Below are positions 47,246 through 58,570 of a stretch of 64,000 nucleotides of DNA, piece after piece. The DNA comes from Diogma glabrata (Eukaryota > Arthropoda > Insecta > Diptera > Cylindrotomidae). The DNA lies in contig OY856186.1 in assembly GCA_963693315.1 (NCBI GenBank), positions 371,282,850-371,346,849 on the forward strand, given 5' to 3'. Both the position numbers and the translations under genes were made by a program. Below the pieces are notes generated by a model. That model was given only the letters and a program-made list of their open reading frames with translations. It was not told where the DNA came from and did no database searches. Within the stretch, counting starts at the first letter, position 1. Each line of letters begins with the position of its first letter.

Positions 47246-48290
47246 ATGACACCCCACTCATTTGGGTCAAAAATGTTTTTTTTACTCTCTCCACACCCAT
47301 CCTCTAAACACACAGAAATATAATTATTTGAGTCTTCGCTATGATTTTCATTCAAAATTTACCAATCAATCTTCCTGTCTCAGTGAATTTTTCAAACTTT
47401 TCTGTCAATCATCGTTGAAACGTAGGGGGCGGAACGATCTGAATTTTGCACTTTCTTGTCCATACTCAAAAACTGTGCACCTAAAATTTCTAAAGAAAAT
47501 TTCAATAATTTTTAAATTAAGTGTTCTTGCAAATGACACCCCACTCGTTTGGGTCAAAAAAGTTTTTTTTTTACCCTCTCTACCCCCGTCCCCAACACAT
47601 AGAAATATAATTATTTGAGACTTCGTTATAATTTTCATACAAAATTTACCAAATATCCTAACTCTATGAATTTTTACAAATTTTTCTGTCAATGAGTGTC
47701 GAAATGTATGGGAACGGTCGAAATGTATGGGAACGGTCTCTACCCCGGTCCCCTAAACACACAGAAATATAATTATTGGAGACTTTGCTATAGTTTTCAT
47801 ACAAAATTTCCTAACTTTGCGAATTTTTTCAAAATTTTCTGTCAATCAGTTTCGAAACGTATGGGGGAAACGGTCTGAATTTTGCACTTTTTTGACAATA
47901 ACTCAAAAACTAGGCACAGAAAAATTCTAAAAAAAATTGCAACGAATTCTAAATTAGGTGCTCTTTCAAATGACACCCCACTCGCTTGGGTCAAAAAAAG
48001 TTTTTTTTTACCCTCTTTACCACGGTTCCCTAAACACACAGAAATATAATTATTTGAGACTTCGCTATAGTTTTCATACAAAATTTACCGAATTTTCTAA
48101 CTTTGTGAACTTTGTGAATTTTTTCAACTTTTTCTGTCAATCAGTGTCGAAACGTAGGGGGAGAGGAACGGTCTGAAAGTCGCACTTTTTTGACAATAAC
48201 TCAAAAACTGTGCATCGCAAAATTCTAGAAAAAACTTGATTTGTTTTCAAAATTAGGTGCTCTTTCAAATGACGCCCCACTTGACCACAT
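47246..48290 (+). repeat. Tandem repeat, about 290-300-bp unit
   Basis: The phrase atgac(a/g)ccccact begins at 47,246, 47,533, 47,970 and 48,269. Each unit also has ccctaaacacacagaaatat, gagacttcgctatagttttc, ttttctgtcaatcagt, cgaaacgta.ggg and actcaaaaactg in that order. The unit starting at 47,533 is 437 bp long because it contains a partial extra copy (cgaaatgtatgggaacggt doubled near 47,705) joined out of register. Minus-strand open frames repeat with the unit and are not genes. Confidence 0.88.
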
Positions 48291-48817
48291 TTTAAATAGT
48301 GTTTTTACCCCTTCTCATTTCTATCTCCTTAATAAATCTAATAATGAGTATATGACACTTTTATATATTTTATACATTTGAAAATTTTCGTTTAGTTAGG
48401 TTCCAAGCTAATCGAGGTAAGAAAACACGAGAAAAACGTCATTATTCAAAATTATACAAAAAATCGTGAGGTGTAAGATTCCAAAAAAACTGATAATAAA
48501 AAAAACTGATGATACCCTACTTGAATCTATAAAAAAAAGTCTTTTCTCAAAGGTCTCACATCGTACCCCTGTAAACACAACGAAAACCACTTAAGTTTTA
48601 TTTGTATCTGTCATTTTATGTGGAAAGATTAGTTTTATACGCACCTCAAATTCAAATTCATAGCATTTATAGTTTCCGAGATAATCGATATAATGTGAAA
48701 AATTTGTTTTACTCTCACTAATAGTGTTCCGTATAACAAACGGAACCCTAAAAACACTGCCCAACCACCCAAATCAAACAACAAAACTGCTACAGGAAGC
48801 AAAGAAAAGTTACAAGA

Positions 48818-48894
48818 TGGCGCCCAACGTGGGGCTCGGACCCACAACCCTAAAATATAAAGTCTCAATACTCTACCGACTGAGCTAGATGGGC
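48818..48894 (-). pseudogene. tRNA-Lys(CUU)-like pseudogene with encoded CCA
   Basis: On the minus strand the 74-nt body starts GCCCATCTAGCTCAGTCGG, keeps a good A-box (TAGCTCAGTCGG) and ends GAGCCCCACGTTGGGCG followed by CCA (48,818-48,820). The anticodon stem is broken (TGAGA faces TTTTA) and the loop reads CTTTATA, so it would not decode Lys. The B-box has one change (GGTCCGAGCCC). Not a working tRNA gene. Confidence 0.75.
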
Positions 48895-48923
48895 TAAATT
48901 TTACATTAGTAGTTTCTCATTTA

Positions 48924-48999
48924 GCCCGACTTACTCAGTTGGTAGAGGATGCGACTCTTAATCTCAGGATCATGGGTTCGACCCCCACGTTGGGCGCCA
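48924..48999 (+). pseudogene. tRNA-Lys(CUU)-like pseudogene with encoded CCA
   Basis: A 73-nt body starts GCCCGACTTACTCAGTTGG and ends with GGTTCGACCCCCACGTTGGG, CG, then CCA at 48,997-48,999. Anticodon CTT is at 48,957-48,959 in a normal loop (CTCTTAA). Acceptor pairs are intact with G-U. There are mismatches in the D stem (A-G), anticodon stem (C-T) and T stem (A-C). The B-box is perfect and the A-box has one change. Genome-encoded CCA and the shared tail point to a retro-derived SINE rather than a tRNA gene. Confidence 0.75.
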
Positions 49000-49047
49000 T
49001 CTTGTGTCTTTTCTTTTCTTTATGTAGCAGTTTTGAAGTTTGATTTG

Positions 49048-49672
49048 TGCAGTTGCATAGAGTTTTTTTATAGTGTAATTATGATGTAAAATTTTATTTT
49101 AAAATTGTTTTAATGGTTTGTGTTTGTAATGATTATAAGAGTTATAATGTTAAGAAGAAAAGAGAGAGAAACAAAATTATAAAATCAATATTAAATTGTG
49201 TCGCACGTGTCAATTTGACTCAAAAGGTAAAACAAATAATATAAGGAAATGAAAATTTGTTTTTACCAAACGGGTGTAACGATACTATTAATAATTTCAA
49301 GAAGATTCTTGAAAAAGTTTTGTATATCATACCAAACGCAAATTAAAGTTCTGCATCGAAGCACTTATGTCTTCTGTGTGGATCTAATAATTATGTTAAA
49401 GGCAATAAAGTTAAGAAGATGATTAAAAATAGTGTCATTTATACTAGTTTTGGAAGGGAAAACTTAAACTTAATTGTATTGTTGCTTTAATCGTGTTGGT
49501 ATGAATGTCAATTAGAAGAGCCCTCGCTCGAAGTGAGCTAGCTACAAGGTGATTTTTGGTTTTGAAATTTAAACCAGAGACTTAGTAGCCATACAATGGA
49601 ATGTTACAGGAAATAGCGAAGTTCTGAAATACCTATTATCATCGGATGTGAACCTGACAGCAAAGTATGGTA
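49048..49672. other. AT-rich DNA, nothing recognised
   Basis: No supportable feature between the two tRNA-bearing inverted repeats. Confidence 0.4.
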
Positions 49673-49801
49673 CTACTCATTTTTCGTGTTTCGAATGAAT
49701 TCGAACCTTCCTCCTCATTGCCTGGTTCGAATCCTTAGGCAGACACGCTGTCGATTACGCCGTCGAATGTGGAATTCATCCGAAACACGAAAAATGAGTA
49801 G
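49673..49801. mobile_element. Inverted-repeat element carrying a tRNA-like pol III promoter
   Basis: Perfectly placed 30-bp ends (ctactcatttttcgtgtttc...gaattc at 49,673-49,702 and 49,772-49,801) differ at one position. Between them, on the minus strand, an A-box-like CGGCGTAATCGA (49,751-49,762) and a B-box-like GGTTCGAATTC (49,697-49,707, overlapping the left arm) are spaced as in a tRNA. A second GGTTCGAATCC lies on the plus strand at about 49,724. Total 129 bp. Confidence 0.65.
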
Positions 49802-50079
49802 TGGAGTTTTTTCTGCGAAATTTTCAAACATACATTTGAATTGAAAAAATTCCAATTACTTCTTTACTTACATGAGTTTAATTGATTTCAAAAATCTCAA
49901 ATAAATTCCATGAAATATTACGACATCGCCGGGGGCGCTTATGCATGTCCCGGTATTTGTGAGACGTAAACACTAAAAAGAATATTACACCGGGTCTACA
50001 GAGTTTGTGTATAGCTGCACCAATCAATACATAGAAATCACAACAGTTTACGGTATAGATCCAGGTTTACTCTAAGAGG
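49802..50079. other. Spacer, nothing firmly recognised
   Basis: No clear feature; LINE homology may begin somewhere before 50,080 but is not readable. Confidence 0.35.
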
Positions 50080-50460
50080 ATCGTATACGACATTTGGTCA
50101 TATTTCAACTAAAAACGGTCAAATTAGTATTTATCACATAAATATGGAGGTGTGAAATGTTAAGGATCAGAATAAGCTCAAGTGGAGAGTAACCAAATCA
50201 ACCTTAATACACGTAATTGCTCGCAGGGAGAAGTCCTATCACCCCTAATGTGCAGTCTGAGGGTTGATGAGGTCTTGACTATATTGCGTAACCAATGTGC
50301 CAAATTTTTTGGATACACAAATGACATTCTAATTAAAACCAAAAGAAAGTTTGAGCAAAAATTTTGTGGAAAGACCTCAAGAAAGACCTCAAGAGGGAAG
50401 TAAACGTTCGGAGAAGTGCCTGATAAACAAGTGGTTTGTGGAAATTAAGCTTTTTCGGAA
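50080..50460 (+). pseudogene. LINE reverse-transcriptase scrap (LOA/R1-type)
   Basis: The frame 50,182-50,403 contains SQGEVLSPLMCSLRVDEVLT and then FGYTNDILI. These correspond to the GCPQGGVLSPLL and GYADDI blocks of non-LTR RT, with the first catalytic aspartate replaced by Asn. Both ends of RT are missing. It resembles the LINE at 5.8-7.8 kb more than the one at 1.3 kb. Confidence 0.65.
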
Positions 50461-51301
50461 CAAAATCACACTGATCTAGTTGCTAAAAAATGTATAAGCC
50501 TAAGAGGTAAAATGCCTTAGAATCTCGGTAGGTATCAGTCTCTTATGAAAAAATTACATAAATTTAGTGACAAACAAAGCCACAAAATTCTACAGGAATG
50601 TAAAAACCTAGTATAAAGCTTTAAAACCCAGCAATATTAAAGGACCAACCTTGTCAGTCAGAGAAAGCAATGCTTAAATGATCGGTGTAATATTTTGATA
50701 ACGTCGTTATTTTTTTGGTATTCAAACAAATCTTTTACAGTAACATTTGTACTTTTTCTTATATTATTTTAAAACCAAAACAATACAATAAACTTATGAA
50801 CCTTTTTGTTGGTTAATGAGAAAACTTGTTTTGGATATTTTGAAATCATGGGGTGGGAAACAATTTTTAAGGGGAAATGGAAGCTGGTCATCATGAAAAT
50901 TTGGCGCTCGAAATAAAAGCTGATCAAGTTTTTTATTTGATACTTGATTGGTTTTCAAAAATAGAAATGTGATTATTATATTTTTGGCTATCAGACCTGT
51001 AACTTTTTTTTGGATATCAAAAGTTTTGTACCATAAATTTTCATACATAAATTGTGAAATAGTTTTGTTAACTTGGCAGGAGTAGATGACTAAAATTATT
51101 ATAAAATTAGAAAAATTATATACATTTTTTTGTGATGTGAAGATAAATTTAATAAAAATCAAAATTTTGATGTATTTAGGGGTTAAGATGTATTTTTTCA
51201 AGTTTAATTGAATTGAAAATAGTTAAAAGAGAAAGAAACAGTTTTAATAAAAATAACTTTTTTTACAAATTGGAAAAATATTGTTTAATGCCCATTTTCA
51301 T
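50461..51301. other. AT-rich DNA; old LINE tail possible
   Basis: Apart from a Lys/Ile/Phe-rich minus-strand frame at 50,794-51,201, for which nothing supports coding, no feature is visible. Confidence 0.35.
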
Positions 51302-51478
51302 ACTTGTATGCAGTGCAACGCATCACTTCTTCATTAACTCCCTCTTTGCCTATAAATCGCCTACAACTATAAGTTTCCTATAAACTAAATTAGATTTGTC
51401 ATAGTTAAATTTAGTTTATAGGCAATTTTTAGGCAAAGGTAAGAAAGGATGAAGTGATGCGTTGCACTGCATATAAGT
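51302..51478. mobile_element. MITE-like element with CAGTGCAACGCATCACTTC ends
   Basis: The ends CAGTGCAACGCATCACTTC (51,311-51,329 and 51,451-51,469) are perfect inverted repeats, extended outward by acttgtatg/catataagt and inward by tttgcctataaa.cgcc versus ggc.attttaggcaaa. An inner hairpin (cctataaactaaatt/aatttagtttatagg) fills the centre. It sits at the broken end of the copia remnant, which suggests it inserted there. Confidence 0.8.
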
Positions 51479-51489
51479 TCAATAAACGG

Positions 51490-52930
51490 TGAATAGTGAA
51501 GAAGTTAAAAATAAACTCGGTCTTAACCAATAATGATGATGCAAATGATATTGAATTGTAAATTAACATGAAATTCCCCAAGAAGTCCATCAGCAACATA
51601 AATTGCGAATATTGTGATGCTATTGTTAATTTTCGCACAAACACACCTTCATCCGATGCACAAGCTTTGAAGCAACAATTGCTAATAAAAGTTGTGAATT
51701 TCATGGATTTTGTTTTGTTTTGGATTTTGGATTCAATTGGATTTTGTTTTATTTTGTAAACCCCCAACGATTATCGATCACTTTTTGGTTCACTGTCGGT
51801 TCAACCAACATCCATGTTTGCACTATATTTCTCGTTTATGGCCGTCCTCCATTCATCCTGATCAATCGTTTCCATTGCTTCTTCAAAGGTTTTAGGTTCT
51901 TCACAAATAGCCAACATCACCATTGTGGCATTATTTTAGCGTAATCAAGAGCTGACGATATTCTTAGTGTTTACATTACATATTGTACTATACCATTTTC
52001 TCCGTCACCATTTTCATCTACCGGTTAAATTGTATGAAAGAACAATTTTGGATCGTTACATTTATGATCCACATTTTTATCTACTTCAGAGCTCGATGTA
52101 GTAGTTATCATCTCCAGATTGTTCCAAAAAAAAAATTACATCACGGGCTATTTTAATTTTGTTAGTTTCAGAGTTGCAAACTCGAAACCCTTTCGACTTA
52201 CTATCATATCCAACAAACGTGCATTTTACGGCTTTAGCATCCCGTTTTCTTTTTTCTTTTGGAATATGCACAAAAACATCAGATCCAAAAATTTTGAAAT
52301 GATCAACATTGCTCTTCTTTCCGTTCCATAAATCATACGGTGTCTTGTTTGGAACAATGCTTGTTCCACTTCGATTTAAAACGTATACCGTAGAATTGAC
52401 AGTTTTTGCCATGAATTTCAACTGCCTCTGTTTTGAATGAATTTTTAATTGTGCGCCTTTCTCGCTCCGCACTTCCATTCTGTTAAGGAGTATTCAGAAC
52501 AGTTTGTTGATGTTGGATGCCAATTTTATCAAGAAAATTTTTTAGTTGAGCATTAACGAATTCTGTGCCAAGGTCTGACCGGAAAATCCGAATATTATGA
52601 CCTTCACGTTGCATCTGTTTAATGAAATTCTTAACGTTCATAACGACTTCTGATTTCTGTTTTAGAAAACGAACAAAACGAAAATGTGAGTAATCATCTT
52701 TTAACAATATAAAATACCAACAGCCTCCAATTGAATTGGCTTGCATAGCGTCGCATACGTCAGCATGGATAAACAAATTTTGATGTCATCTTTACCTTGA
52801 GCTTCAATAACCGAGCCATTCTCAACAGTAACATTCATTGACACCTTCACAAAATTTTTCAACCAGTCACGATGGTGGCACATGTGATCACTGTATTTAA
52901 GCGTAAGATCCTACGTTCCAGTTTTGGTCC
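51490..52930 (-). pseudogene. Ty1/copia pol remnant: protease, integrase, RT pieces
   Basis: Minus strand, in order. About 52,790-52,883: HHRDWLKNF and SVIEAQGKDDI, the region after a copia protease site. 52,483-52,776: integrase core with HADVCDAM, LKDDYSHFRFVRFLKQKSEV and FRSDLGTEFVN, giving two of the catalytic acidic residues in context. 52,086-52,478: integrase C-terminal part with NKTPYDLWNGKKSNVDHFKI, FGSDVFVHIPKEKRKR and FVGYDSKSKGFRV. Below 52,085 RT fragments continue in other frames: EEPKTFEEAMETIDQDEW near 51,870, VIDNRWGF near 51,770, and CCFKACASDEGVFVRK near 51,650, which resembles the region shortly before the copia YVDD site. The middle of RT and all RNase H are gone. LTRs were not found. 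A stop and frame shift lie between the two integrase frames. Confidence 0.85.
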
Positions 52931-55080
52931 ACTTAAGACAGACAATGGAGAGTAAGGGACACGATATACCCTTCTTGAGTGTCCTGATAGAATTAGTTGT
53001 ATAACGGAGCATAAAGGCCAAAAACAAATTTTTTTTTACTATTATAAAGACCTCAATTTTTAGGAACTTAGTGAAAAGGTTCACTGATTGAGTATCGTTG
53101 CCTATATTTTCACATGAATATTTGTCTGTTTAATAGTATCTTATGTTACGTAACAAATTATTTTGATGTTGAAATTCTTATCTGTATGGAATTGCACTTG
53201 TACAATAAAAAAATGAACAAGTAAAATTAATACTTCAACCAATTGCAAAAAACAGGTGTAATATTACAAAACCAATTAACCAATATTACGTCACATAACA
53301 AATAACTGTGGGGAAAAAACATATATTACCGTTATATGTATGTATATTACAATTTAATGTACAAAAATATATTCAATTTCTTTTTTTTATGAAAACTTAA
53401 ATTAATAAAATAAATGTCTAACATTTTTCATACAATATTTTTGTTTCGTGTATTTATGTAACGTCTGGAATCTGGATTGTTTTGCTTTTATACAAAGTCT
53501 TAATGAGGAAGAAACAAATCCCTGTAGTTGTGGTTCACGGCACCTCTAGGGAACTAGAAGACTTCTGAACAGAACTCTGTTTATATTCATTATTTTTCCA
53601 CAAATAATTTCTACTAGTGTTTATTATCCGAAAATAAAAAAAATGATTTATTTTACCAACTAATGCAAATACCATCATTTTCGCATAATCTTCATTTATT
53701 TTTTGTAGACATTTCTTTTTCGACTTTTTGTGGAATTAACAAAAATAATAAATACTGAAAATATCATATAACCCGCAATGCAGATTTAATGCAACTATCG
53801 TAAGAACATAAAATAAATTGAGTTAGTTTTTGTTAGGAAAAAATTTTATCGGAATTATGGTCAGTTTTGTAGACAAAATTTACTTGTTCTATTAAAAAAA
53901 TTCTCAATTATTTTCATAAACTTTCCCGTAGAGAAAGGACCGAATAAACTAATAAAACTTGACTTTTGGAATATTTAAGGAAATGAGTAAAAACAATTGT
54001 AGGAATTAGTTTTATATCATTTGCATATTCAGCTTTAAAAGTTAAAGGTCGTAGTTAAGTGTTTTATCTAATCAGAGAAATTAAGGGTTTACATTAGTAA
54101 TTTGACGGTCGTGAATGACCAATGTCAATATCAGTGAGATGGAAAATTGAAAAATCAAAAGGCATTCATAAAGAAATAAAACAAAAGACGAAAGAAAACG
54201 AAAAACTTGTTTTGCTTAAAACGAACGATTCGTTCAAAATATGACCGACTAAAAATGAACGACGGATTCAAAACAAAAAAATCATTACTAAAAATAAATC
54301 GAACGAAAATGAATTTTTTTAATCTAGATGACCAAAAATTTTTAACTGTCAGTACAACTTAAACACTTAACCATTCGTAACTAAGATTTATACATTTATG
54401 CACCATTTACCTAGAATTAGGTTATGTTTATTTATATTTTAGTAATGAACATAATTTCCTTTTCAAAATGTCTAATCAACACAGTTCGAATTTTAAAAAA
54501 AAAATTATCGTGCATCATCTTCATTCTCCATTAAAGCCAAACTATTTATAATATTCCGAAAATATGATTTTAAAACTATTTCTATAATTATAAAAGGAAC
54601 TGAATGGATCATTTAAGAAAATATTGTAAACCAAATTTTTTTTATATATACATATTTAAATAAAAAACACAACATCATTGTCAAATTCACCGGAAATATG
54701 TTGAAATATTAAAAAATAAAATAAAAAAATAATTTTCCCTAAAATTCTTTCTAGTTATACATACGTACAACAATATTAAAATTCTAAACACTCTGTTAGA
54801 ACCTAACCCTTTTTATTGACAAAAAAATTGTAAGCCGCGCGACAACATTTAACAATAAAAACAACTTACTGGTTCCGGTTATTATTGTTGTAAAATTTAT
54901 TTATTTACATTATTTAATTCAAAGAAATAAAAATTATTGATAATGAAAGTAAATTTTACTTTTCTTTTTTTATCAAATGAATAAATTTTAAGTGATTTAA
55001 CTAGCTGGGTTGGGGAACAGGTTCGGGATTTGGAAGATAAAATTGTGTTTTAATAAAATAAATGCTTTTAAAACTTGATA
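52931..55080. other. AT-rich DNA, nothing firmly recognised
   Basis: Near 53,470-53,560 a reading SLNEEETNPCSCGSRHL resembles the Cys-rich end of some LINE proteins, but it is too short to call. The remainder is A/T-rich without shared repeats. Confidence 0.4.
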
Positions 55081-57046
55081 TATTACTTCGGTCTGAAACA
55101 TTACTTCGGTCTGAAAGACCTAAGTATTACATTCATGAGCTAAAAGTGAAATTCTTACCCCCACTTTTTTGGCATTTCTCGACGTTTTAGGACCTACTGA
55201 TTCTTAAAAAGCAAAAAAAATGTATTTCTGTGTGTCGGCCGGCCGGTCGTCCGTCACAACCTACGAAATCTAGAAAACCGCTGGACGGATTTCAAAAAAA
55301 ATTTTTTCTAAAAATAGGTTTACTCAATGGGAAGAGCCGAAAGGAAGATGTGTTCGATTTTTATTTATTTTTGTACCCATTTTATGGAAAAAAAATAAAA
55401 TTAATTATTTGTATGACATGAAATTTTATTAATATTATAGAGAATTATGGCATTATAAGTTTGTCAAAAAAATGTTGTCAAGTGTGTCAAAAGAAAGATT
55501 TTTATTTATTTTTTTACCTAATTTTTGGAAAAAAATAAAATTAATTATTTGTATGACATGAAATTACTTCGGTCTGAAAGACTAAAGTATTACATTCATG
55601 AACTAAAAGTGAAATTCTTACCCCCACTTTTTTTGGCATTTCTCGACGTTTTAGGACCTACTGATTCTAAAAAAGCAAAAAAAATGTATGTCTGTCTGCC
55701 GGCCGACCGTCACAACCTACGAAATCTAGAAAACCGCTGGACGGATTTGAAAAATTTTTTTGTCTAAAAATAGGTTTACTCAATGGGAAGAGTCGAAAGG
55801 ACGATGTATTCGACAACTGTACCGGAAGTGTATCAAAAAAATCATCAAGTGTGTCAAAACAAGGAAATTAGCATATTTTTTGCTTAAAAAACTTTCATTT
55901 TAAGTGATTACGAGTAGAAACATTGAATTTGGAGAAATTTTGATGGTCGGGATTGTTATGTGAGACCAACATCTAGATTATTGCATTATAAGTTTATCAA
56001 AAAATGTTGTCAAGTGTGGCAAAAGAAAGATTTTTATTTAGTTTTTTACCCAATTTTTTGGAAAAATATTAAATTCATTATTTGTTTGAAATGAAATTTT
56101 ATTATTATGAAGTCGGTTAATTATTGAGAATTATGGCATTATAAGTTTGTCAAAAAAATAATGTCAAGGTGTCAAAAAATGATTTCATTTATTTTTTAGC
56201 CAATTTTTTGAAAAAAAAATGTAGCTGGTTTTATGACGTAAATGTTATTGAAAATGAAATCGAACACGGAAATTTTTGAATTTGTTATAGTTTTTGAAAT
56301 ATTTTTGGAATTTTGAAAAAAGTTTGTATTTTTGATTTTGCAATAATTTTTGCAATATTTTTAGAATTTTGGAAAAAAGTTTTAATTTTTGATTTGTAAG
56401 AATTTTTGGAATATTTTTGGAATTTTGAAAAATTTTAAATTTTTGATTTTATTATAATTTTTGGAATTTTGAAAAAAGTTTCAATTTTTGCTTTTGTAAT
56501 AATTTTTGGAATATTTTTAAAATTTTGAAAAAAGTTTGATTTTATTATAATTTTTACAATATTTTTGGAATTTTGAAAGAAATATGAATTTGTAGTTTTG
56601 TAATATTTTCTCGAATCGCTAAATGGAAGGTTTTTGAATAGTTGGCTGAAAATGGAATTGAAAATGAAATTGGACATGGACATTTTTGAATTTGGCATAG
56701 CTTTTGAAATATTTTTGGAATTTTGAAAAAGTTTTTTGATTTTGTAAGAATTTTTGGAATATTTTTACAATTTTTAAAAATGTTAAATTTTTGATTTTCT
56801 TATAATTTTTATACTTTTGGAAAAAGTTTCAATTTTTATATTGTTATAATTTTTGCAATATTTTTAGAGTTTGGAAAAGGTTTGAATTTTTAAGAATTTT
56901 TGGAATATTATTAGAATTTAGCAAAAGTTAAAATATTTGATTTTGTTCCAATTTTTGAAAAAAAACAAATTTTTTATTTTTATATATATTTTTAGAATTT
57001 TGAAAAAAGTTTCAATTTTTGAATTTTTAAGAATTTTCGGAATAAT
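55081..57046 (+). repeat. R3 family copy, left part
   Basis: Begins with tattacttcggtctgaaaca, a partial duplication of the family start, then tacttcggtctgaaagacct, cccccacttttttggcattt, tctcgacgttttaggacct and a GC-rich cggccggccggtcgtccgtc. The whole start recurs at 55,563, so two heads are in tandem. The gtttgtcaaaaaaatg..gtcaagtgtgtc phrase appears at 55,459, 55,990 and 56,145. From 56,270 to 57,040 it is the roughly 65-bp tandem array. The short frames across the heads are shared by all copies at 33.5, 55.2 and 55.6 kb but diverge by frameshift, so they are not called. Confidence 0.75.
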
Positions 57047-58012
57047 GGGACCAATTCAAGAAAAATCTTTTATTCTTTTACAAAAATCTTTTAAAAAACG
57101 TAAAAGAAAGTAAAAGAAATCAAAAATAAAAGATTTAAAGAAATTGCTATTCGAAAATATTGTTAAAAGTTTCTTTTATTTTGAATGTCGATTTTTTCGA
57201 GATCGAAAAAATCTTTTATGTTATCTGTCAAATGGATAGATTGTTAAATAATTGTAAATTAAAAATGGATAAATTATACAAAATCAGTTAAGTCTATTAT
57301 CTTTTTGGCTATTAAAGCAATTATGATTTATACATAGATTGCAATATAAATAGTTTTAATAAACGATTTTCTATTTTTTCAGCAAAAATGGATAATTTTT
57401 GGAAGCAAAAGTGTTTCAAGTTTCAAACAAGTTTCACGTATATATATGAGTTATGTGAATATATGTATTATGTTAATATAGATGTGTTTGTGATTGGAAA
57501 TATTAAAATAATTGTTATCAAATATATTTAAATATTATATTTATCGAATAAAATGTAACAAATAATTAAAATTTTGATTTAAATGTTATTTCATTAGTTT
57601 TGTTAGTTTTGTTAAACTATTGAATTTTTACTGAATAAAAAATACTAGTTTGTTCTAATTTTTGTGTTTCACCAAAAAAGTCATTTTTAATTAAAATTTA
57701 AATAAAATAGTATTTATATTTAAATAGACTTTCTGTTTTATTTGTTTTTGTTAACAAAGAGTACTTTTTTTATAATTAAAATAGTAATTATACAAGACCA
57801 CAACATTTTCTTTTATCGTAAAATGACCACTTTTATGTCTTTTATAAAATGTCAAAATCTTTTACACTTAAAAGATTTATAAAATAAAATTTTGGCGTTC
57901 GAATAGCAATTTCTGTTATTTGATCTTTTATTTTGAAAGATTAAAAAATTCATATGAAAAAAATAAAAGATAAAAGGATAACAGAGTAAAAGATTTGTAT
58001 TGAATTGGGCCC
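57047..58012. mobile_element. 966-bp inverted-repeat transposon nested in the R3 array
   Basis: The left end GGGACCAATTCAAGAAAAAT and the reverse complement of the right end GGGCCCAATTCAATACAAAT agree at 17 of 20 positions. Similarity continues through cttttat and an inner block (aaattgctattcga on the left, tcgaatagcaattt on the right). The host array resumes on the other side (gaatttaggaaaagtttaaa). Flanks read aataat and attatt, so the duplication is ambiguous (TA, or a longer palindromic target). Several ttttat/ataaaa-rich arms, no transposase. Confidence 0.85.
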
Positions 58013-58570
58013 ATTATTAGAATTTAGGAAAAGTTTAAATATTTGATTTTACTATAGTTTTATAATTTTGGAATAAGTTACAATTTTTATTTTGTTATAA
58101 TTTTTGCAATATTTTTAGAATTTTTGAAAAAAGTTTTTACTGTGATTTTGTAATAATTTTTGAAATATTTTAAGAATTTTGTTGAAAAAAGTTTGAATTT
58201 TTGGAATTTTGAAAGAAATATGAATTTGTGATTTTGTAATATTTTCTCGAAACGCTAAATGGAGAGGTTTTTGAGTAGTTTGCTGATTGTATTATCTTTT
58301 CACTAAATTATGTTAATATATGATCTGTTATAATTTTCCAACAACGTATTGATTTTTTTTTGTGTTAGTTTTGTAATAGATATCTAAACAGAGATAAAAA
58401 AATACTTGTACTTTAACAAAAAGTTATGTTTGATATACATCGCTGCCCAAAACTAAAAACCATGTCCTCATAAAAGTTTTTTGCCGAAAACTATATCAAA
58501 ATCCTTAACCCATACCGAAGTATTGATATCTCATAGGTTGAGATTACAGCCCCTCCATATTTTATGCCTA
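58013..58570 (+). repeat. R3 family copy, right part
   Basis: Continues the roughly 65-bp array (to about 58,260). It then has the family's 3' block: caacgtattgatttttttt, ttagttttgtaatagata, aacagagataaaaaaatact, catcgctgcccaaaactaaa, ccatgtcctcataaaagttt, ccctccatattttat. The same block is at 34,755-34,985 and, in part, at 32,860-33,030. Confidence 0.8.

Larger units (their letters stand above)
48763..49047. repeat. Inverted repeat made of two tRNA-derived halves
   Basis: Left arm (about 48,763-48,900) and right arm (about 48,921-49,047) are imperfect reverse complements with a centre of about 20 bp. Each arm consists of a tRNA-Lys-like body, then CCA, then a shared tail (tcttgt...cttttcttt followed by tgtagcagtttt). 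This is the layout of two tRNA-derived SINE copies placed head to head. Confidence 0.75.

Noticed and set aside
47262..48176. Frames on both strands across the 290-bp tandem repeat
   Set aside because: Both strands are open in the same places and the frames track the repeat unit.
48818..48894. A working tRNA gene with a TTA (ochre-reading) anticodon
   Set aside because: The anticodon stem is unpaired and CCA is encoded; it is a degenerate tRNA-derived repeat, not a suppressor tRNA.
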